Assembly: GCF_003363715.1 (NCBI RefSeq) | Contig: NZ_QREV01000009.1 | Span: forward strand, 1 to 64,000 | DNA length: 64,000 nucleotides | DNA from: Parabacteroides acidifaciens | GTDB lineage: Bacteria > Bacteroidota > Bacteroidia > Bacteroidales > Tannerellaceae | Direction: 5' to 3' | Part shown: in pieces, positions 26,931-37,586 of the stretch | How the letters are laid out: each line of letters begins with the position of its first letter | Numbering within the stretch: the first letter of the stretch is position 1 | Made by a program: the position numbers and the translations under genes | Notes under the pieces: model-generated | What the model saw: only the letters and a program-made list of their open reading frames with translations | What the model was told of the DNA's origin: nothing | Database searches by the model: none

Positions 26931-29774
26931 TTATTTTTTTAATTCTTCCTTCAAAAACGGAGCCGTATAGCTCTTTGTTTTAGACTTGATCATCTTTTCG
27001 GGGGTACCGGTGAAAAGGATTTGACCGCCGTTGCGGCCTCCTTCGGGGCCCATGTCGATCAGGTAGTCGGCTGATTTGATGACGTCGAGGTTGTGCTCGA
27101 TGACGATGATCGTATTGCCTTTATCGACCAGCTTGTTCAGGACGCCGAGCAACACGCGGATATCTTCAAAATGAAGACCGGTTGTCGGTTCATCCAACAC
27201 GTAAAGCGTCTTGCCCGTGTCTTTCTTTGCCAATTCGGTCGCTAACTTGACACGTTGGCTCTCGCCTCCTGAAAGCGTTGTCGAAGGCTGGCCCAGCTTG
27301 ATATACCCCAGGCCTACATCCTGCAAAACCTTCACCTTGGAAAGGATAGACGGGACATTCTCGAAAAACTCGACAGCCATATTGATCGTCATATCCAGCA
27401 CATCCGCAATGGACTTACCGCGAAAACGAACTTCCAGCGTCTCCCGGTTATACCGTTTGCCATGGCATTCCTCACAGGGGACAAGCACGTCGGGCAGAAA
27501 GTTCATCTCAATCGTCTTATAGCCGTTCCCTTTGCAAGTCTCACAACGTCCGCCGGAGACATTAAAAGAGAAACGCCCCGGCTTATAACCACGCACTTTC
27601 GATTCCGGAAGCTCCACAAAAAGGTTGCGGATATCCGAAAAGACACCGGTATAAGTGGCCGGATTACTGCGCGGCGAACGTCCGATAGGCGACTGGTCCA
27701 CATTGACGATCTTATCTATATTATCAATTCCTTCAATCGATTTATAAGGCAACGGATCTTCCAGGGAGCGATAGAAATGCTGGCTGAGAATCGGTTGCAA
27801 GGTCGCATTAATCAACGTAGACTTTCCGCTACCCGACACGCCGGTCACACAAATCAGCGTCCCCAACGGGAAGGTGACATCCACATTCTTCAGGTTATTC
27901 CCGCTTGCCCCTTTTATGGTGATAAACTGCCCGTTTCCTTTGCGCCGTTCTTTCGGAACCGCGATCTCCATCTTTCCGTTCAGGTAAGCCGAAGTCAGCG
28001 TATCCGCTTTCAGCATCTCCTCCGGAGTTCCGGCATAGACCACTTCACCGCCTAAACGGCCGGCCTTCGGTCCCATATCGACCACATAATCCGCATTGAG
28101 CATCATATCCTTGTCATGCTCCACCACGACAACAGAGTTACCCGTATCGCGCAGTTCCTTCAGCGAATTGATCAGCCGGACATTATCCCGCTGGTGCAAC
28201 CCGATACTCGGCTCATCGAGGATATACAAGACATTCACCAACTGACTGCCGATCTGCGTAGCCAAACGGATACGCTGGCTCTCGCCACCCGACAAGGTTG
28301 CAGAAGCACGGTTCAGGGACAGATAATCCAATCCCACATCCAACAGAAACTTCAGGCGTGAACGAATCTCCTTCAATATCTCGACAGCGATCTGGCGCTG
28401 TTTGTCATTCAGTTTATCTTCGACACCATCCAACCATTCATACAGTTCGGAAATATCCATCGCCGACAGTTCGGCAATATTCTTTCCGGCAATCCGGTAA
28501 TTCAAGGCCTCCTTATTCAGACGCTGCCCGCCGCACTCCGGACAAGCCGCCATCCGTATAAACTGTCCCGCCCATTTCTGTGCGGAAGCAGAAGCCTCGC
28601 TCTCCTGTTGCATCAGGATATATTTGGCAACACCCTCGTACGACAGGAAATAGTTGGAAGAACCCAGCGAATCATTCTTGATCTGCAAGCGTTCGTCCGT
28701 CCCGTTCATGATCTCGTCGATCGCATCCTCGGGAATATCTTTGATCGGTGTTTTCAATGTCACGCCGTATTTCTCACAAATCGCTTCGATCTGCCAGAAA
28801 ATCAGGGAGTTTTTATATTTGCCCAAAGCCACGATACCGCCACTGTAAATGCTCAATGATGAATCAGGCACAATCTTATTCATATCCAGCAGGTTCACCT
28901 GCCCTAACCCTTTACACTTCGGGCAAGCGCCCTGGGGCGAGTTAAAGGAAAAATTATGGGGAGCCGGCTCGCTGTAAGACAATCCCGTTACCGGGTCCAT
29001 CAGACGGCGACTGTAATGGCGCACTTCGTCCGTATCGGCATCCAACACGAGGACAAGGCCGTCGCCCTGTTTCATGGCAACACGCAGGCTTTCCTTCAAA
29101 CGGCGTTCGTCCGATTCCGAGACTACCAGCTTGTCGATCACCACCTCGATGCTGTGCATCTTATAACGGTCGAGCTTCATACCGTGAAAAATCTCTTTCA
29201 TCTCGCCGTCCACACGGACATTCAGATACCCTTTCTTCCGCATCTGCTCGAACAGTTCCTTATAATGCCCTTTACGGTTACGGACCAGCGGAGCAAGCAG
29301 ATACGTCTTCTTTCCCCTATACTGATTCAGGATCAGCTCCAACGTTTGCTCCTCGGTGTACTTCACCATCTTCTCACCGCTCAGGTAAGAATAAGCCTCT
29401 CCCGCCCTTGCATAAAGCAAACGGAAGAAGTCGTAAATCTCGGTTGTCGTCCCGACGGTAGAACGCGGATTCTTGTTCGTCGTCTTCTGTTCGATCGAGA
29501 TAACAGGACTCAAACCGGTGATCTTATCCACATCCGGCCGCTCCATATTCCCCAGGAAATTACGGGCGTATGCGGAGAACGTCTCCACATAACGCCGTTG
29601 CCCTTCGGCAAAGATCGTATCAAAAGCTAAGGACGATTTACCGCTGCCGCTCATCCCGGTAATCACGGAAAGCTTGTTGCGCGGTATCTCGATATCTATA
29701 TTTTTCAAATTATGGACACGGGCGCCTAAAACGGAAATACGCCCGCCTTCCAATGCATTCTTATCGTTCATCAT
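26931..29774 (-). CDS. uvrA: Excinuclease ABC subunit A
   Basis: The 947-residue protein is full length. It has two ABC cassettes with P-loops [12 protein letters not shown] (near 40) and [10 protein letters not shown] (near 640), and signatures [12 protein letters not shown] and [12 protein letters not shown]. Zinc-finger Cys pairs are [15 protein letters not shown] and CETCKGNG...CEECHGKRY. It finds bulky DNA lesions together with UvrB for nucleotide excision repair. It lies 21 bases downstream of the lytic transglycosylase gene. Confidence 0.97.
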   Translation of the reverse strand: MMNDKNALEGGRISVLGARVHNLKNIDIEIPRNKLSVITGMSGSGKSSLAFDTIFAEGQRRYVETFSAYARNFLGNMERPDVDKITGLSPVISIEQKTTNKNPRSTVGTTTEIYDFFRLLYARAGEAYSYLSGEKMVKYTEEQTLELILNQYRGKKTYLLAPLVRNRKGHYKELFEQMRKKGYLNVRVDGEMKEIFHGMKLDRYKMHSIEVVIDKLVVSESDERRLKESLRVAMKQGDGLVLVLDADTDEVRHYSRRLMDPVTGLSYSEPAPHNFSFNSPQGACPKCKGLGQVNLLDMNKIVPDSSLSIYSGGIVALGKYKNSLIFWQIEAICEKYGVTLKTPIKDIPEDAIDEIMNGTDERLQIKNDSLGSSNYFLSYEGVAKYILMQQESEASASAQKWAGQFIRMAACPECGGQRLNKEALNYRIAGKNIAELSAMDISELYEWLDGVEDKLNDKQRQIAVEILKEIRSRLKFLLDVGLDYLSLNRASATLSGGESQRIRLATQIGSQLVNVLYILDEPSIGLHQRDNVRLINSLKELRDTGNSVVVVEHDKDMMLNADYVVDMGPKAGRLGGEVVYAGTPEEMLKADTLTSAYLNGKMEIAVPKERRKGNGQFITIKGASGNNLKNVDVTFPLGTLICVTGVSGSGKSTLINATLQPILSQHFYRSLEDPLPYKSIEGIDNIDKIVNVDQSPIGRSPRSNPATYTGVFSDIRNLFVELPESKVRGYKPGRFSFNVSGGRCETCKGNGYKTIEMNFLPDVLVPCEECHGKRYNRETLEVRFRGKSIADVLDMTINMAVEFFENVPSILSKVKVLQDVGLGYIKLGQPSTTLSGGESQRVKLATELAKKDTGKTLYVLDEPTTGLHFEDIRVLLGVLNKLVDKGNTIIVIEHNLDVIKSADYLIDMGPEGGRNGGQILFTGTPEKMIKSKTKSYTAPFLKEELKK

Positions 29775-29795
29775 TTTCTGTTTTCTATTATCCTT

Positions 29796-30773
29796 CTATT
29801 TTACCACCCAGGCCGGATTATGCACATACGTGTTAGGCGTCTTATAATACATATCGGATTCCTTCGGGATCTGAAGCGTATAGGTCTTTCCCAACGTCAG
29901 CAACTTACGGTCGCGCAGCCAGGGATTGAAGCGTTTCAGGTCCGCATACGTAGCCCCGTTCTTTTGGGCAAAAGCGGACAAATCCTGGATATCGGTAGAG
30001 ACAGACACGTTTTCACAGGCAATCGGCTTGTACAAATCCTGCGCCCGCAAGACAAATCCATATTTATAAGGAGCTTCGAATATCTGTTTGATCGCCATGA
30101 TACGGTAGACGTAACGGGTTGTTTCCTCCACTAACCACAGGTCGAACGAACTGTCCGCCTCCTGCTTGGTCAGTTCGCCGGAGATGCGTCCCATACCGGC
30201 ATTATAAGAAGCGGCGACGATCGCCCAATCACCATATTTATCATAGGCGGCTTTCAGGTAACGGCAAGCCGCCTCGGTCGCTTTCGCCACATCGCAACGT
30301 TCATCCACGGTAGGCGTAATGGTCAACCCGTATTGCTTGGCCGTACCTTCCAACAACTGCCAGGTTCCGACTGCCCGTGCAGGCGATGAGACGCGGGGAT
30401 CGAGATGGCTCTCGATCACGGCCAGATATTTGAAATCGTCGGGAATGCCGTTAGCTTTCAGAATCGGTTCGATAACCGGAAAATAGCGGTTGGCCCGCTT
30501 AACCAACAGCATGGTGGTAGAATGGAAATAAGTAAAACTACTCAATTCCCGGTCCATACCTTCATGCATATTATAACGCGTCAAATCAATCTCTTTCCCG
30601 CAAAAAGAGGCGGAAAAGGGAACATCCGGCGATGTCGTCACCGAAGAGACTACAGGACGCTCTTCCTTTACTTTTTCCGAATCGCTCGAACCGATAGAGA
30701 GGCATGCCGTCAGACACACCGCACCACCGGCTATAAAACCTGCTATACTATTGTTGTTCAATAATTTCATCAT
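29796..30773 (-). CDS. Lytic transglycosylase with C-terminal LysM-like region (MltD-type)
   Basis: The 325-residue protein has a signal or lipoprotein-like N-terminus. The SLT/GEWL domain covers about 95-235, with catalytic Glu in LAVIESHLDP and partner motifs ARAVGTWQLLEGTAKQYGL and YNAGMGR. Residues about 260-315 look like one LysM peptidoglycan-binding unit ending KTYTLQIP. It cleaves glycan strands of peptidoglycan. Its start overlaps the 3' end of the upstream surface-protein gene by 26 bases; MKLLN at 30770 is an alternative start. Confidence 0.9.
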   Translation of the reverse strand: MMKLLNNNSIAGFIAGGAVCLTACLSIGSSDSEKVKEERPVVSSVTTSPDVPFSASFCGKEIDLTRYNMHEGMDRELSSFTYFHSTTMLLVKRANRYFPVIEPILKANGIPDDFKYLAVIESHLDPRVSSPARAVGTWQLLEGTAKQYGLTITPTVDERCDVAKATEAACRYLKAAYDKYGDWAIVAASYNAGMGRISGELTKQEADSSFDLWLVEETTRYVYRIMAIKQIFEAPYKYGFVLRAQDLYKPIACENVSVSTDIQDLSAFAQKNGATYADLKRFNPWLRDRKLLTLGKTYTLQIPKESDMYYKTPNTYVHNPAWVVK

Positions 30774-32109
30774 TTATCTTCTTTGGTCTAAGAATATTAA
30801 TCGATCCTTTCCTACTAAACTTCTCTCCGGCAGTTCCGGTTGCCTCTATCACGTAGAAATAGACGCCCGGAGCTACATATTTTCCTCCCTTTTTGCCGTC
30901 CCAACCTTCCGCCGGATTGGTAGAATGATACATTTCGACCCCCCAACGGTTGAATATCCAGCATTTATAATTGAGCAGCGACTGATAGGCTACACGAAAC
31001 TCGTCGTTAATGCCGGGTGTCGTTCCCGGCGAGAATGCATTCGGGATTTCCAAACGCGACTCGGTAATCTTAATCACAAAAGGGTCCGACACCGCTTCGC
31101 ATTCCCCCGTCCGGTCACTGACAGTCACTTCCGCAATATATTCGCCCCTCTCCGCAAAGGTATAATCCACTTCTTCCCCACGATAAAGGATCAAAGGATT
31201 TTCCGCGCCGTTCTCCACATCGCTCCTGTAAATCCTCCACGTGTACAAGCTTGCTACCGGCTCATTAGCATACGCCCGGAACGTGACTTCCGCCGGCGCA
31301 CACAGCAAATCTCCCTCACCCAACGTCATATTAGGGGCATTGTCCATAATAAGAGTCGTATCGGTATGCAACTCAACGGCCACAGCCTGATAGGTATCGG
31401 ATGTAATCGACTTTTCTATTCCGAAATGCCGGGCAAACTGGTCCCCCTTCAAAGTAACTTCCGTATCACACAAAGGCGGCATCACATTTTTGTTTTCCCC
31501 CTTCTTTTTAATGCTTCCGGAATAAGGATTCCCTTCCATCGTAACCGTTACCGGAGTCAGGGAAAATCTGTTATCATCCGACCAGGATAAAGTCTGGAAC
31601 GAAACCTCGAACTCCCGTTTCAACTCCACCGTCCGGCCGCTCGGCAGATTATATTGCATCCGCGCCGGTTCCGGACTTCCTTTTAGCAGGAAATTGTCAC
31701 AAGTACCTTCTACGGTGATATTCTGCACCTCAAAAGCATATTTGCTGTAATCGATAATCCAGACATACCTGGACAAGATATCGGACTCTTGTACAAAATA
31801 GCCATATCCTTCTTCCACATTCCGGATAGTAGATGTGTTTCCATTTTGTTCACAAGGGACAGACTCTGCCTCCAATGCTCTCGACTTATACCGATACCAT
31901 TTATGATTAGTAGATGATGAAGTATAGCTTATCGCTGCATTCCCCATCCCGTATAACAGATAAACTTCAAGTTTCTCACCGGTCTCATCCTTTGCCATCA
32001 ATGGCGTTCCCTGTCCCCCCGTTACCATATACTGCTGTGCCTGAACGGCGAGCACGGCAAACAAGAAACAGATCAATCCACCCAGCTTTCTAATTTTCGT
32101 TCTTAACAT
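30748..32109 (-). CDS. Surface protein with type B (gliding-motility) C-terminal sorting domain
   Basis: The 453-residue protein has a signal peptide ending AVQAQQ. The middle carries PKD-like beta segments (AEVTVSDRTGECEAVSDPF near 340). The last about 90 residues show the type B sorting signature: IPNAFSPGTTPGINDEF, IFNRWGVEMYHS, WDGKKGGKYVAPGVYFYVIEA. This domain directs export by the type IX secretion system in Bacteroidetes. No T9SS component genes lie in the window. Confidence 0.85.
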   Translation of the reverse strand: MLRTKIRKLGGLICFLFAVLAVQAQQYMVTGGQGTPLMAKDETGEKLEVYLLYGMGNAAISYTSSSTNHKWYRYKSRALEAESVPCEQNGNTSTIRNVEEGYGYFVQESDILSRYVWIIDYSKYAFEVQNITVEGTCDNFLLKGSPEPARMQYNLPSGRTVELKREFEVSFQTLSWSDDNRFSLTPVTVTMEGNPYSGSIKKKGENKNVMPPLCDTEVTLKGDQFARHFGIEKSITSDTYQAVAVELHTDTTLIMDNAPNMTLGEGDLLCAPAEVTFRAYANEPVASLYTWRIYRSDVENGAENPLILYRGEEVDYTFAERGEYIAEVTVSDRTGECEAVSDPFVIKITESRLEIPNAFSPGTTPGINDEFRVAYQSLLNYKCWIFNRWGVEMYHSTNPAEGWDGKKGGKYVAPGVYFYVIEATGTAGEKFSRKGSINILRPKKINDEIIEQQ

Positions 32110-32131
32110 ATATCCAACCTAAATTAGCTTC

Positions 32132-32139
32132 CAAAATTA
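32132..32139 (-). promoter_or_regulatory. -7 box for the surface protein-transglycosylase-uvrA group
   Basis: On the minus strand, TAATTTTG matches TAnnTTTG and lies about 22 bases before the surface-protein start codon. It would drive the series ending with yigZ. Confidence 0.4.
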
Positions 32140-32209
32140 CTATTTTATACGGAGATATATGCGTTTTTATTGTACTTTATGATACAAAACCGGTCGTAAT
32201 AATCCATAA

Positions 32210-32851
32210 TCAGTTTTTCCCCATCATCTGCTTCAGGCCATCCACAGATAACGACTTATCCCAGACAAGCATCATTCCCTGTTGTTTGAAAATAGCAATA
32301 TAATCAGCTATCGGCGGCAAATTGACCTCTTTCCGCAATTCATCCAGCTTATCCGGATTCTCAACCGGCCAAAGATAATAGACCGTCCCGTCATCCTTTC
32401 GTACACTGGCTGTTTGTGTTCCGTATATCTGCTTTTCACCTTTACGCATCAGGATACGGTCTTGTAAAGTCGCAGCATCGCCTTTACCTATAATTCCCTC
32501 ATCCGCCTTTTCTTTCACCATCGGATAATACTTTTCCTGTGCAGGAAGCGCAGCATGGTCAATCACAAGGAAAATGGCCGAATTTGCCAGGCTGCACAAA
32601 CCGGCAGGCCAGCCCTCCTTATCCAATATTCCGAACACGACAGCCTGATTCTCCTGATCGACCGCATTCATTTGTAAAGAAGCAGCCATTATACTATCCC
32701 GGTTACCGGATAAAAAGACGGATTGAATCCTTTGTCTTACCGACTGGTCCTTATCGTGGATCGCGCATAACAAAGAGTCCAATGATTGATTTTCCTGTGC
32801 AAAACAACTGCACGACACACATAATAATAAAAATAAAGTCCAGCGTTTCAT
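32210..32851 (-). CDS. DUF6624-like exported protein
   Basis: The 213-residue protein has a signal peptide with Cys residues (LLCVSCSCFAQ). DAATLQDRILMRKGEKQIYGTQ near 125-146 resembles the conserved strip of DUF6624 (LQDR...G..Q.YGTQ). PLPPIADY-like residues near 185 follow. Function is unknown. It is upstream of, and in line with, the surface-protein group, but a gap of 100 bases with its own -7 box separates them. Confidence 0.65.
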   Translation of the reverse strand: MKRWTLFLLLCVSCSCFAQENQSLDSLLCAIHDKDQSVRQRIQSVFLSGNRDSIMAASLQMNAVDQENQAVVFGILDKEGWPAGLCSLANSAIFLVIDHAALPAQEKYYPMVKEKADEGIIGKGDAATLQDRILMRKGEKQIYGTQTASVRKDDGTVYYLWPVENPDKLDELRKEVNLPPIADYIAIFKQQGMMLVWDKSLSVDGLKQMMGKN

Positions 32852-33282
32852 ATTCTTTCGATTTAAAGCCCTTGATGTTTAGAGTTCTAAAGATAGTCGT
32901 TTTTTTCAATCTACCATATATATTCCAATTTTACTTTAGACTTTCCCGACAACTCCGGGCCGCAGTCTTCTATAAAGAAAACAACCGAAGGCTGATAACA
33001 AGGCTAAGCCACAAAAGAAACAACCTGGTGCAGCTCCCAGGCAATCGTATCCACCAGGCGAATATCCTTTTTTAGCAAGTGAATCTTTGCATAAAGTTTT
33101 TTGAAAAAGGACTGACATACTATCATGCTTTCCATATGAGCATTGAATATCATAATATATAGCCATAATAATTCTTGTTTCAACTATCATTTAACCATCA
33201 TTAATATCCCGTTTAACTATCATTTTGTGCTATTTCATTGAAAAAACAAGGTGCCAAAAGTGTTAAAGCAGGCATTTATAAG
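32852..33282. other. Gene-poor spacer left of the dispersed element
   Basis: No convincing gene is visible. An 84-codon minus-strand frame here lacks recognisable features. Near 33180-33225 the motif AACTATCATTT occurs twice, inverted relative to the ATGATAGT cluster at 34064-34160. Confidence 0.4.
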
Positions 33283-33815
33283 AAGTTTTGAACCTCCTGC
33301 AAATAAAGAAAAAGACAATAACCCCCATTTCGGCCGTTTTTCTATTTCGTCCGAAATCTTAATCAATTTTGGTTTGACTCTTTTCATGGTTTTAACCTCC
33401 CCGATTGACACCGGACGAAATGAGGTGCCGGGGGCATTCCGAAAAGCGTGCAATTTGATTACCGAAAACCAGAAACGCCGCCAAAGTGATAAAGCTTAAC
33501 TCCCGGAGAATCGAATATTTCAAAATAAAACGGACGGTGTTCCAAATATCCCAAGGATATTTAGGAGGCTGGTTGCCGTAAGGTGCGCAGAAAATTGCCT
33601 TGACCCGGCACTTCATCGCTCTGAAGGTTGACTTCATGCTATATGAAGTCCGACTTCAGGGCAACAAAGTTCCGGATCAGAGCGATAAAGTCCCTCTTCA
33701 TGGTGATAAGGTGCCGGAAAAGAGGAAAAAGTCCCTTTTTGAGGCCAGAAAAGTGGGTTAACATTTGTTTGGTTTCGGATGTCTTTTGGATCTGAAAAAA
33801 GCGTTTTATACAATA
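33283..33815. repeat. Dispersed ~0.5-kb element, copy A
   Basis: It starts with AAGTTTTGAACCTCCTGC, the inverse of the sequence that ends copy B (51592-51609). It shares long matches with 51060-51590, including CTATTTCGTCCGAAATCTT, AACTCCCGGAGAATCGAAT and GGTGCGCAGAAAATTGCC. A central hairpin at about 33623-33668 has an imperfect stem. On its right is a run of 21-bp units. It has only short, frame-broken ORFs. Confidence 0.8.
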
Positions 33816-34063
33816 AGCCCCCCCAGATAGTTGAAAGTTAAGAGTTGAAAGTTGAAAGTTATAAGGGATCATCCCCCTTTGTTTTTAACAGAAAGTCGTT
33901 ATGCATTTTGTCGGAAATGCCGGTTTTGACGCCATTTACATCCGCATCCGGAAAGTATTGAGACCCGGGTCCCGACCGTACCGAGACCCGGATCTCAAGA
34001 AACACGAGTAGTTACTTTATTGAAATTCAGCGATATACATCATGGAAAAAGATAATAGCATTT

Positions 34064-34160
34064 ATGATAGTATGATAGTTGAAAATCCTGCTATCATACC
34101 TACTATCATTCGATGTATGCATTGATATTCATTACGTATTGAGGGACGAATGATAGTATG
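34064..34160. repeat. Hairpin-forming cluster of ATGATAGT motifs
   Basis: ATGATAGTATGATAG (from 34064) pairs with CTATCATACCTACTATCAT (34091-34109). A further ATGATAGTATGACAGT follows at about 34149. The motif also appears in inverse orientation near 33184 and 33214, on the other side of the dispersed element. Confidence 0.55.
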
Positions 34161-34268
34161 ACAGTATAATTTGAAAATGAATATATTATTTTAGCGTCCA
34201 CGGGCCTCGATTAACGCAGGGAAGTTTCGCTTCTAAGAAAAAGTGAACCATAAATGATGATTCAATCT

Positions 34269-34316
34269 TGCCAAATAATGAATTTATTTATCCCCAATGA
34301 TTATCGGGTGAGCCCA
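34269..34316. repeat. Second copy of the 47-bp box
   Basis: It is identical over 47 bases to 31-77 of the window. It directly abuts the transposase remnant, so it may mark a recombination or insertion junction. Confidence 0.7.
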
Positions 34317-34515
34317 GATTTACTCTGCAATTATTACTTATTGCGTTGTTGCCATTGCAGAAAAAGAATCACAACTGAAGATTTCTACTTACGATGTTTT
34401 ACGTATACTGAGTGTTGGATTATTAGATAAGAAACCTTTTAGAGAATTATTCGAAAAAACAGAAGTTGGGTGCCAAATTGACACCCAGCTAAATCTTAAT
34501 TTTTTTAGTGGACAC
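34315..34515 (+). pseudogene. C-terminal remnant of an IS4-like transposase
   Basis: An open stretch of about 67 codons without a start reads QIYSAIITYCVVAIAEK, then TYDVLRILSVGLLDKKPFRELF and QLNLNFFSGH. That is the usual C-terminal pattern of IS4-family transposases in Bacteroidetes. The catalytic DDE region is absent. The left edge coincides with the end of the 47-bp box, and the right edge runs into a GTAGGGGCGGGTT-type palindromic repeat at about 34515-34541. Confidence 0.7.
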
Positions 34516-34635
34516 GTGTGGGTTTGGAACCCGCCCCTACGATGCCGTTATCCTCTCACTGCAAATCTGCATTTACAGGTTCACTTTTTCTTATCATTGG
34601 CATATTGGTTCATTATTTCTTACTACTGAACACAT

Positions 34636-36339
34636 CTACAATTTTCCCCGGACCCTCTTCCAATACGAATCGACAGAGTTTTTCACCTCCTTATGCAGGA
34701 TCAGGATACCGATCAGATTAGGCAGTGTCATCAGGGCAACCGTCACACCAGAAAAGGCCCAGACGATAGTCGTATCGGTAAAGGAGGCTAAGAAAAAGCC
34801 GGCCACATAGATAATATGATAGGCACGGACATATTTACTTCCCCACAAATACGTGACAGCCCGGTCACCATAATAAGACCAGGCGACAGCCGTCGTAAAA
34901 GCGAACAATAGCAGGGAGAAAGGAATGATATATTGCCCCCAGTCACCAAAAAAACCTTTCTTAAAGGCTTCTGTAGAAAGAGGAGCCGAATGAAGCAGGG
35001 ATTTTCCGGTCAGGTACACCTGCTTATCTTTCAGTACGGGTAACGCCACATTTCCGTTCTGCACGGCTAAACTTCCCGTATAGGATTCTTTGCCGGACTT
35101 CACCCGCACATCCTCGGCAAAAGAGCGGGCATGGAGAATCGTGATTCCGGTTGTCAGAATCTTACCGTCTTCCACTTGTAACGTACCGGTGAAAAGCGGC
35201 AACGGTTGTTTGCCGAGGATATGTCCGGAGACGAGCGCTTTCTGCTCCGGTATCTTTTCCTGATAAGTCCCGGACAGGACAACAGTATCCGCCTGCTGGA
35301 ATTGGTTATCATATTTCTCCATCCAGGCCCCCGACGAAATCAGGACTAATCCGGTTATCAAACAAATAACGATCGTATCGATAAACGGCTCCAGTAAGGC
35401 AACCATTCCTTCCGACACAGGTTCTTCGGCTTTGGCGGCTGCATGGGCGATAGGCGCCGACCCCTGCCCCGCCTCGTTGGAGAACAATCCCCGGTTTACT
35501 CCCCGGTTAAAAGCCCAGACGACCGTAGCCCCCAAAAAGCCTCCGGAAGCGGCTGTCCCACTGAATATATTACCAAACACAGCACCAAAAGCAGGCAAAA
35601 TATTATCATAATTATAAGCCAACACACTGACTGCTCCCATTATATACAGAACCGACATAAAAGGAATCAGCCTTTCCGAAACCAGCGCAATGCGCTTGAT
35701 CCCTCCGATCACGATCAATGCCAGCAAAACAGCAAGAATAGCGCCCGTAATATAATGCCGGATTCCAAAAGAGGAAAACATCGCGTTGGAAATACTATTT
35801 ATCTGGGGCAGGCATCCTGTTCCGAACGAAGAGAAAATCGTAGCCACGGCAAACAAGGCTGCCAGCCAGGGCATATGCAGGCGATGCTTCATATAATACA
35901 TCGGTCCTCCCGAAATCGTCCCGTCTTCCGTTTGCTCCCTGTATTTATGGGAAAGCGTCACTTCCACCATCTTTGTCGTCATACCTAAAAAAGCCGTCAT
36001 CAGCATCCAGAACAAAGCCGAAGGGCCTCCCAGATGGATCGCCAGGGCGACACCTGCAATATTACCGGTCCCGACCGTACCGGACAAAGCGGTCGACAAG
36101 GCCTGGAAATGCGATGTATCGCCTATATCGTGCTTGTTGTCGTATTTCCCGCTGACAACCTTTAGGGCATGCCGGAAAAAACGGACCTGCGGGAATCTCA
36201 GATAAACCGTAAAAAACAGACCGGTTCCCAACAGCAGAAAAACAAACCATTGCGAACCGCCAAAGTGGGAATCGATAAGGGAAAGTATATTATTCAGTTC
36301 CTGCATAACAAATTTGATTAGATCGTATAGTGTCTGCAA
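34636..36339 (-). CDS. Alanine/glycine:cation symporter (AGCS) with an extra soluble insertion
   Basis: The 567-residue protein has AGCS features: [15 protein letters not shown] and [10 protein letters not shown] near 85-115, and [19 protein letters not shown] near 280. Usual family length is about 450-500. The excess comes from roughly residues 340-455, a polar beta-rich stretch ([31 protein letters not shown]) between two membrane helices. It imports alanine or glycine with Na+. The inserted region probably faces the periplasm. Confidence 0.88.
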   Translation of the reverse strand: MQTLYDLIKFVMQELNNILSLIDSHFGGSQWFVFLLLGTGLFFTVYLRFPQVRFFRHALKVVSGKYDNKHDIGDTSHFQALSTALSGTVGTGNIAGVALAIHLGGPSALFWMLMTAFLGMTTKMVEVTLSHKYREQTEDGTISGGPMYYMKHRLHMPWLAALFAVATIFSSFGTGCLPQINSISNAMFSSFGIRHYITGAILAVLLALIVIGGIKRIALVSERLIPFMSVLYIMGAVSVLAYNYDNILPAFGAVFGNIFSGTAASGGFLGATVVWAFNRGVNRGLFSNEAGQGSAPIAHAAAKAEEPVSEGMVALLEPFIDTIVICLITGLVLISSGAWMEKYDNQFQQADTVVLSGTYQEKIPEQKALVSGHILGKQPLPLFTGTLQVEDGKILTTGITILHARSFAEDVRVKSGKESYTGSLAVQNGNVALPVLKDKQVYLTGKSLLHSAPLSTEAFKKGFFGDWGQYIIPFSLLLFAFTTAVAWSYYGDRAVTYLWGSKYVRAYHIIYVAGFFLASFTDTTIVWAFSGVTVALMTLPNLIGILILHKEVKNSVDSYWKRVRGKL

Positions 36340-36355
36340 GATACGGATTAATACG

Positions 36356-36391
36356 CAAAAAGCAACTTTCTGTTAACAAAAAGTTGCTTTT
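36356..36391 (-). terminator. Terminator of the 116-residue hypothetical gene
   Basis: AAAAAGCAACTT and AAGTTGCTTTT form the stem, with a short loop. On the minus strand the stem runs into T's. It lies just past the hypothetical gene's stop and before the AGCS symporter start. Confidence 0.7.
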
Positions 36392-36414
36392 GGTGACAAA
36401 ACAAATAATCCACT

Positions 36415-36765
36415 TTATACCTGCGACACCTTTTGGATGATGCCGATAAACTCGTCGTTCGTCATTTGGATATCCGGTTCTTTGTAGTTCACATAGTCTT
36501 CAAAATAATCGCTGGCAATATCCGCCACGATCTCCGAACCTTCCAGCCCGAAAGAATCCACCAGTTTCTCCACCTTACTGCGAATCCGGCGGATCACCTG
36601 CAGGCGGTCTTCATAACGGTCCGGCTTCTCCTGATCCGTCACATGCTCATTGCGCGCTATCAGATAAACCGCCGTATAAAACTTATCCACATTCCCGAAT
36701 ACAGGCGCGAACAACACTTTCTTTTCTTCCGGCAATGCAGCCAGTGTTTCCTGAATTTTTGTCAT
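36415..36765 (-). CDS. Conserved-looking hypothetical protein
   Basis: The 116-residue protein is helical and acidic, with no signal peptide or membrane segment (start MTKIQETLAALPEEKK). I do not recognise a domain. It has its own terminator, and a spacer of about 230 bases separates it from the divergent sodB gene, so it is a single-gene unit. Confidence 0.65.
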   Translation of the reverse strand: MTKIQETLAALPEEKKVLFAPVFGNVDKFYTAVYLIARNEHVTDQEKPDRYEDRLQVIRRIRSKVEKLVDSFGLEGSEIVADIASDYFEDYVNYKEPDIQMTNDEFIGIIQKVSQV

Positions 36766-36996
36766 GATCGTACTTATTCTAATTTGTTAGCGAAGATAGC
36801 ACATTCCGGTCATAGAAAACCTCTATCACACGATAAATAATATGCATTTCATTCCATGAACAAATATCAGACAGGGAATGTTAGAATAGTAGAAACAACA
36901 TAAAACAAATAGAACATGCTAACATTCTGTCTCAGCTTATTATTGTTGACAACAAATAATAGTAATAGTCTAATAACAAATAAAAAAGATAAAGTT

Positions 36997-37572
36997 ATGA
37001 AATTTGAATTAATTCAGTTACCCTATGCAGCCGACGCGCTGGAACCGGTTATAAGTAAAGAAACCATCGAGTTTCATCATGGCAAGCATTTACAGGCTTA
37101 TGTAAATAATCTGAACAACCTGATCGAAGGAACCAAGTTCGAGAATGAAACTTTGGAACAGATCGTGGCAGAATCCGACGGTGCCATCTTTAACAATGCC
37201 GGACAGACACTCAATCACAATCTCTATTTCACCCAGTTCTCTCCCTATGGCGGAGGCAGACCGACAGGCGCACTCGCAAAAGCGATCGACGAGACATGGG
37301 GTTCATTTGAGAATTTCCAGAAAGAATTCGTCGCTGCCGGAACAGGCTTGTTCGGCTCCGGATGGGTATGGCTGGCAAAAGATAAAGACGGGAAACTGTC
37401 CATTACCAAAGAGGCGAACGGCAGCAATCCGGTTGCCCACGGCTTGAAACCGATTTTAGGATTCGATGTCTGGGAACATGCTTACTATCTGGATTACCGG
37501 AACCGCCGTCCCGACCATTTGAACGCATTGTGGAAAATCATCGATTGGGACGCCGTTGCCAAAAGATATTGA
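36997..37572 (+). CDS. sodB: Superoxide dismutase, Fe/Mn family
   Basis: The 191-residue protein, starting MKFELIQLPYAADAL, contains all four metal ligands: His in EFHHGKH, His in QTLNHNLYF, and Asp and His in FDVWEHAYYLDY. It is cytoplasmic and converts superoxide to peroxide and oxygen. The longer open frame from 36916 would add 27 hydrophobic residues not typical of the family, so I place the start at 36997. Fe or Mn use cannot be decided by eye. Thioredoxin follows 14 bases later. Confidence 0.94.
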   Translation: MKFELIQLPYAADALEPVISKETIEFHHGKHLQAYVNNLNNLIEGTKFENETLEQIVAESDGAIFNNAGQTLNHNLYFTQFSPYGGGRPTGALAKAIDETWGSFENFQKEFVAAGTGLFGSGWVWLAKDKDGKLSITKEANGSNPVAHGLKPILGFDVWEHAYYLDYRNRRPDHLNALWKIIDWDAVAKRY

Positions 37573-37586
37573 AAGGAGAACAGAAA

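Noticed and set aside
32936-33190. 84-residue minus-strand ORF
   Set aside because: It has no start-site support, no known pattern and mixed composition. It lies in a repeat-rich gene-poor stretch.
34508-34810. 100-residue plus-strand ORF
   Set aside because: It begins in the transposase remnant and palindrome, and then runs opposite the end of the AGCS symporter gene.
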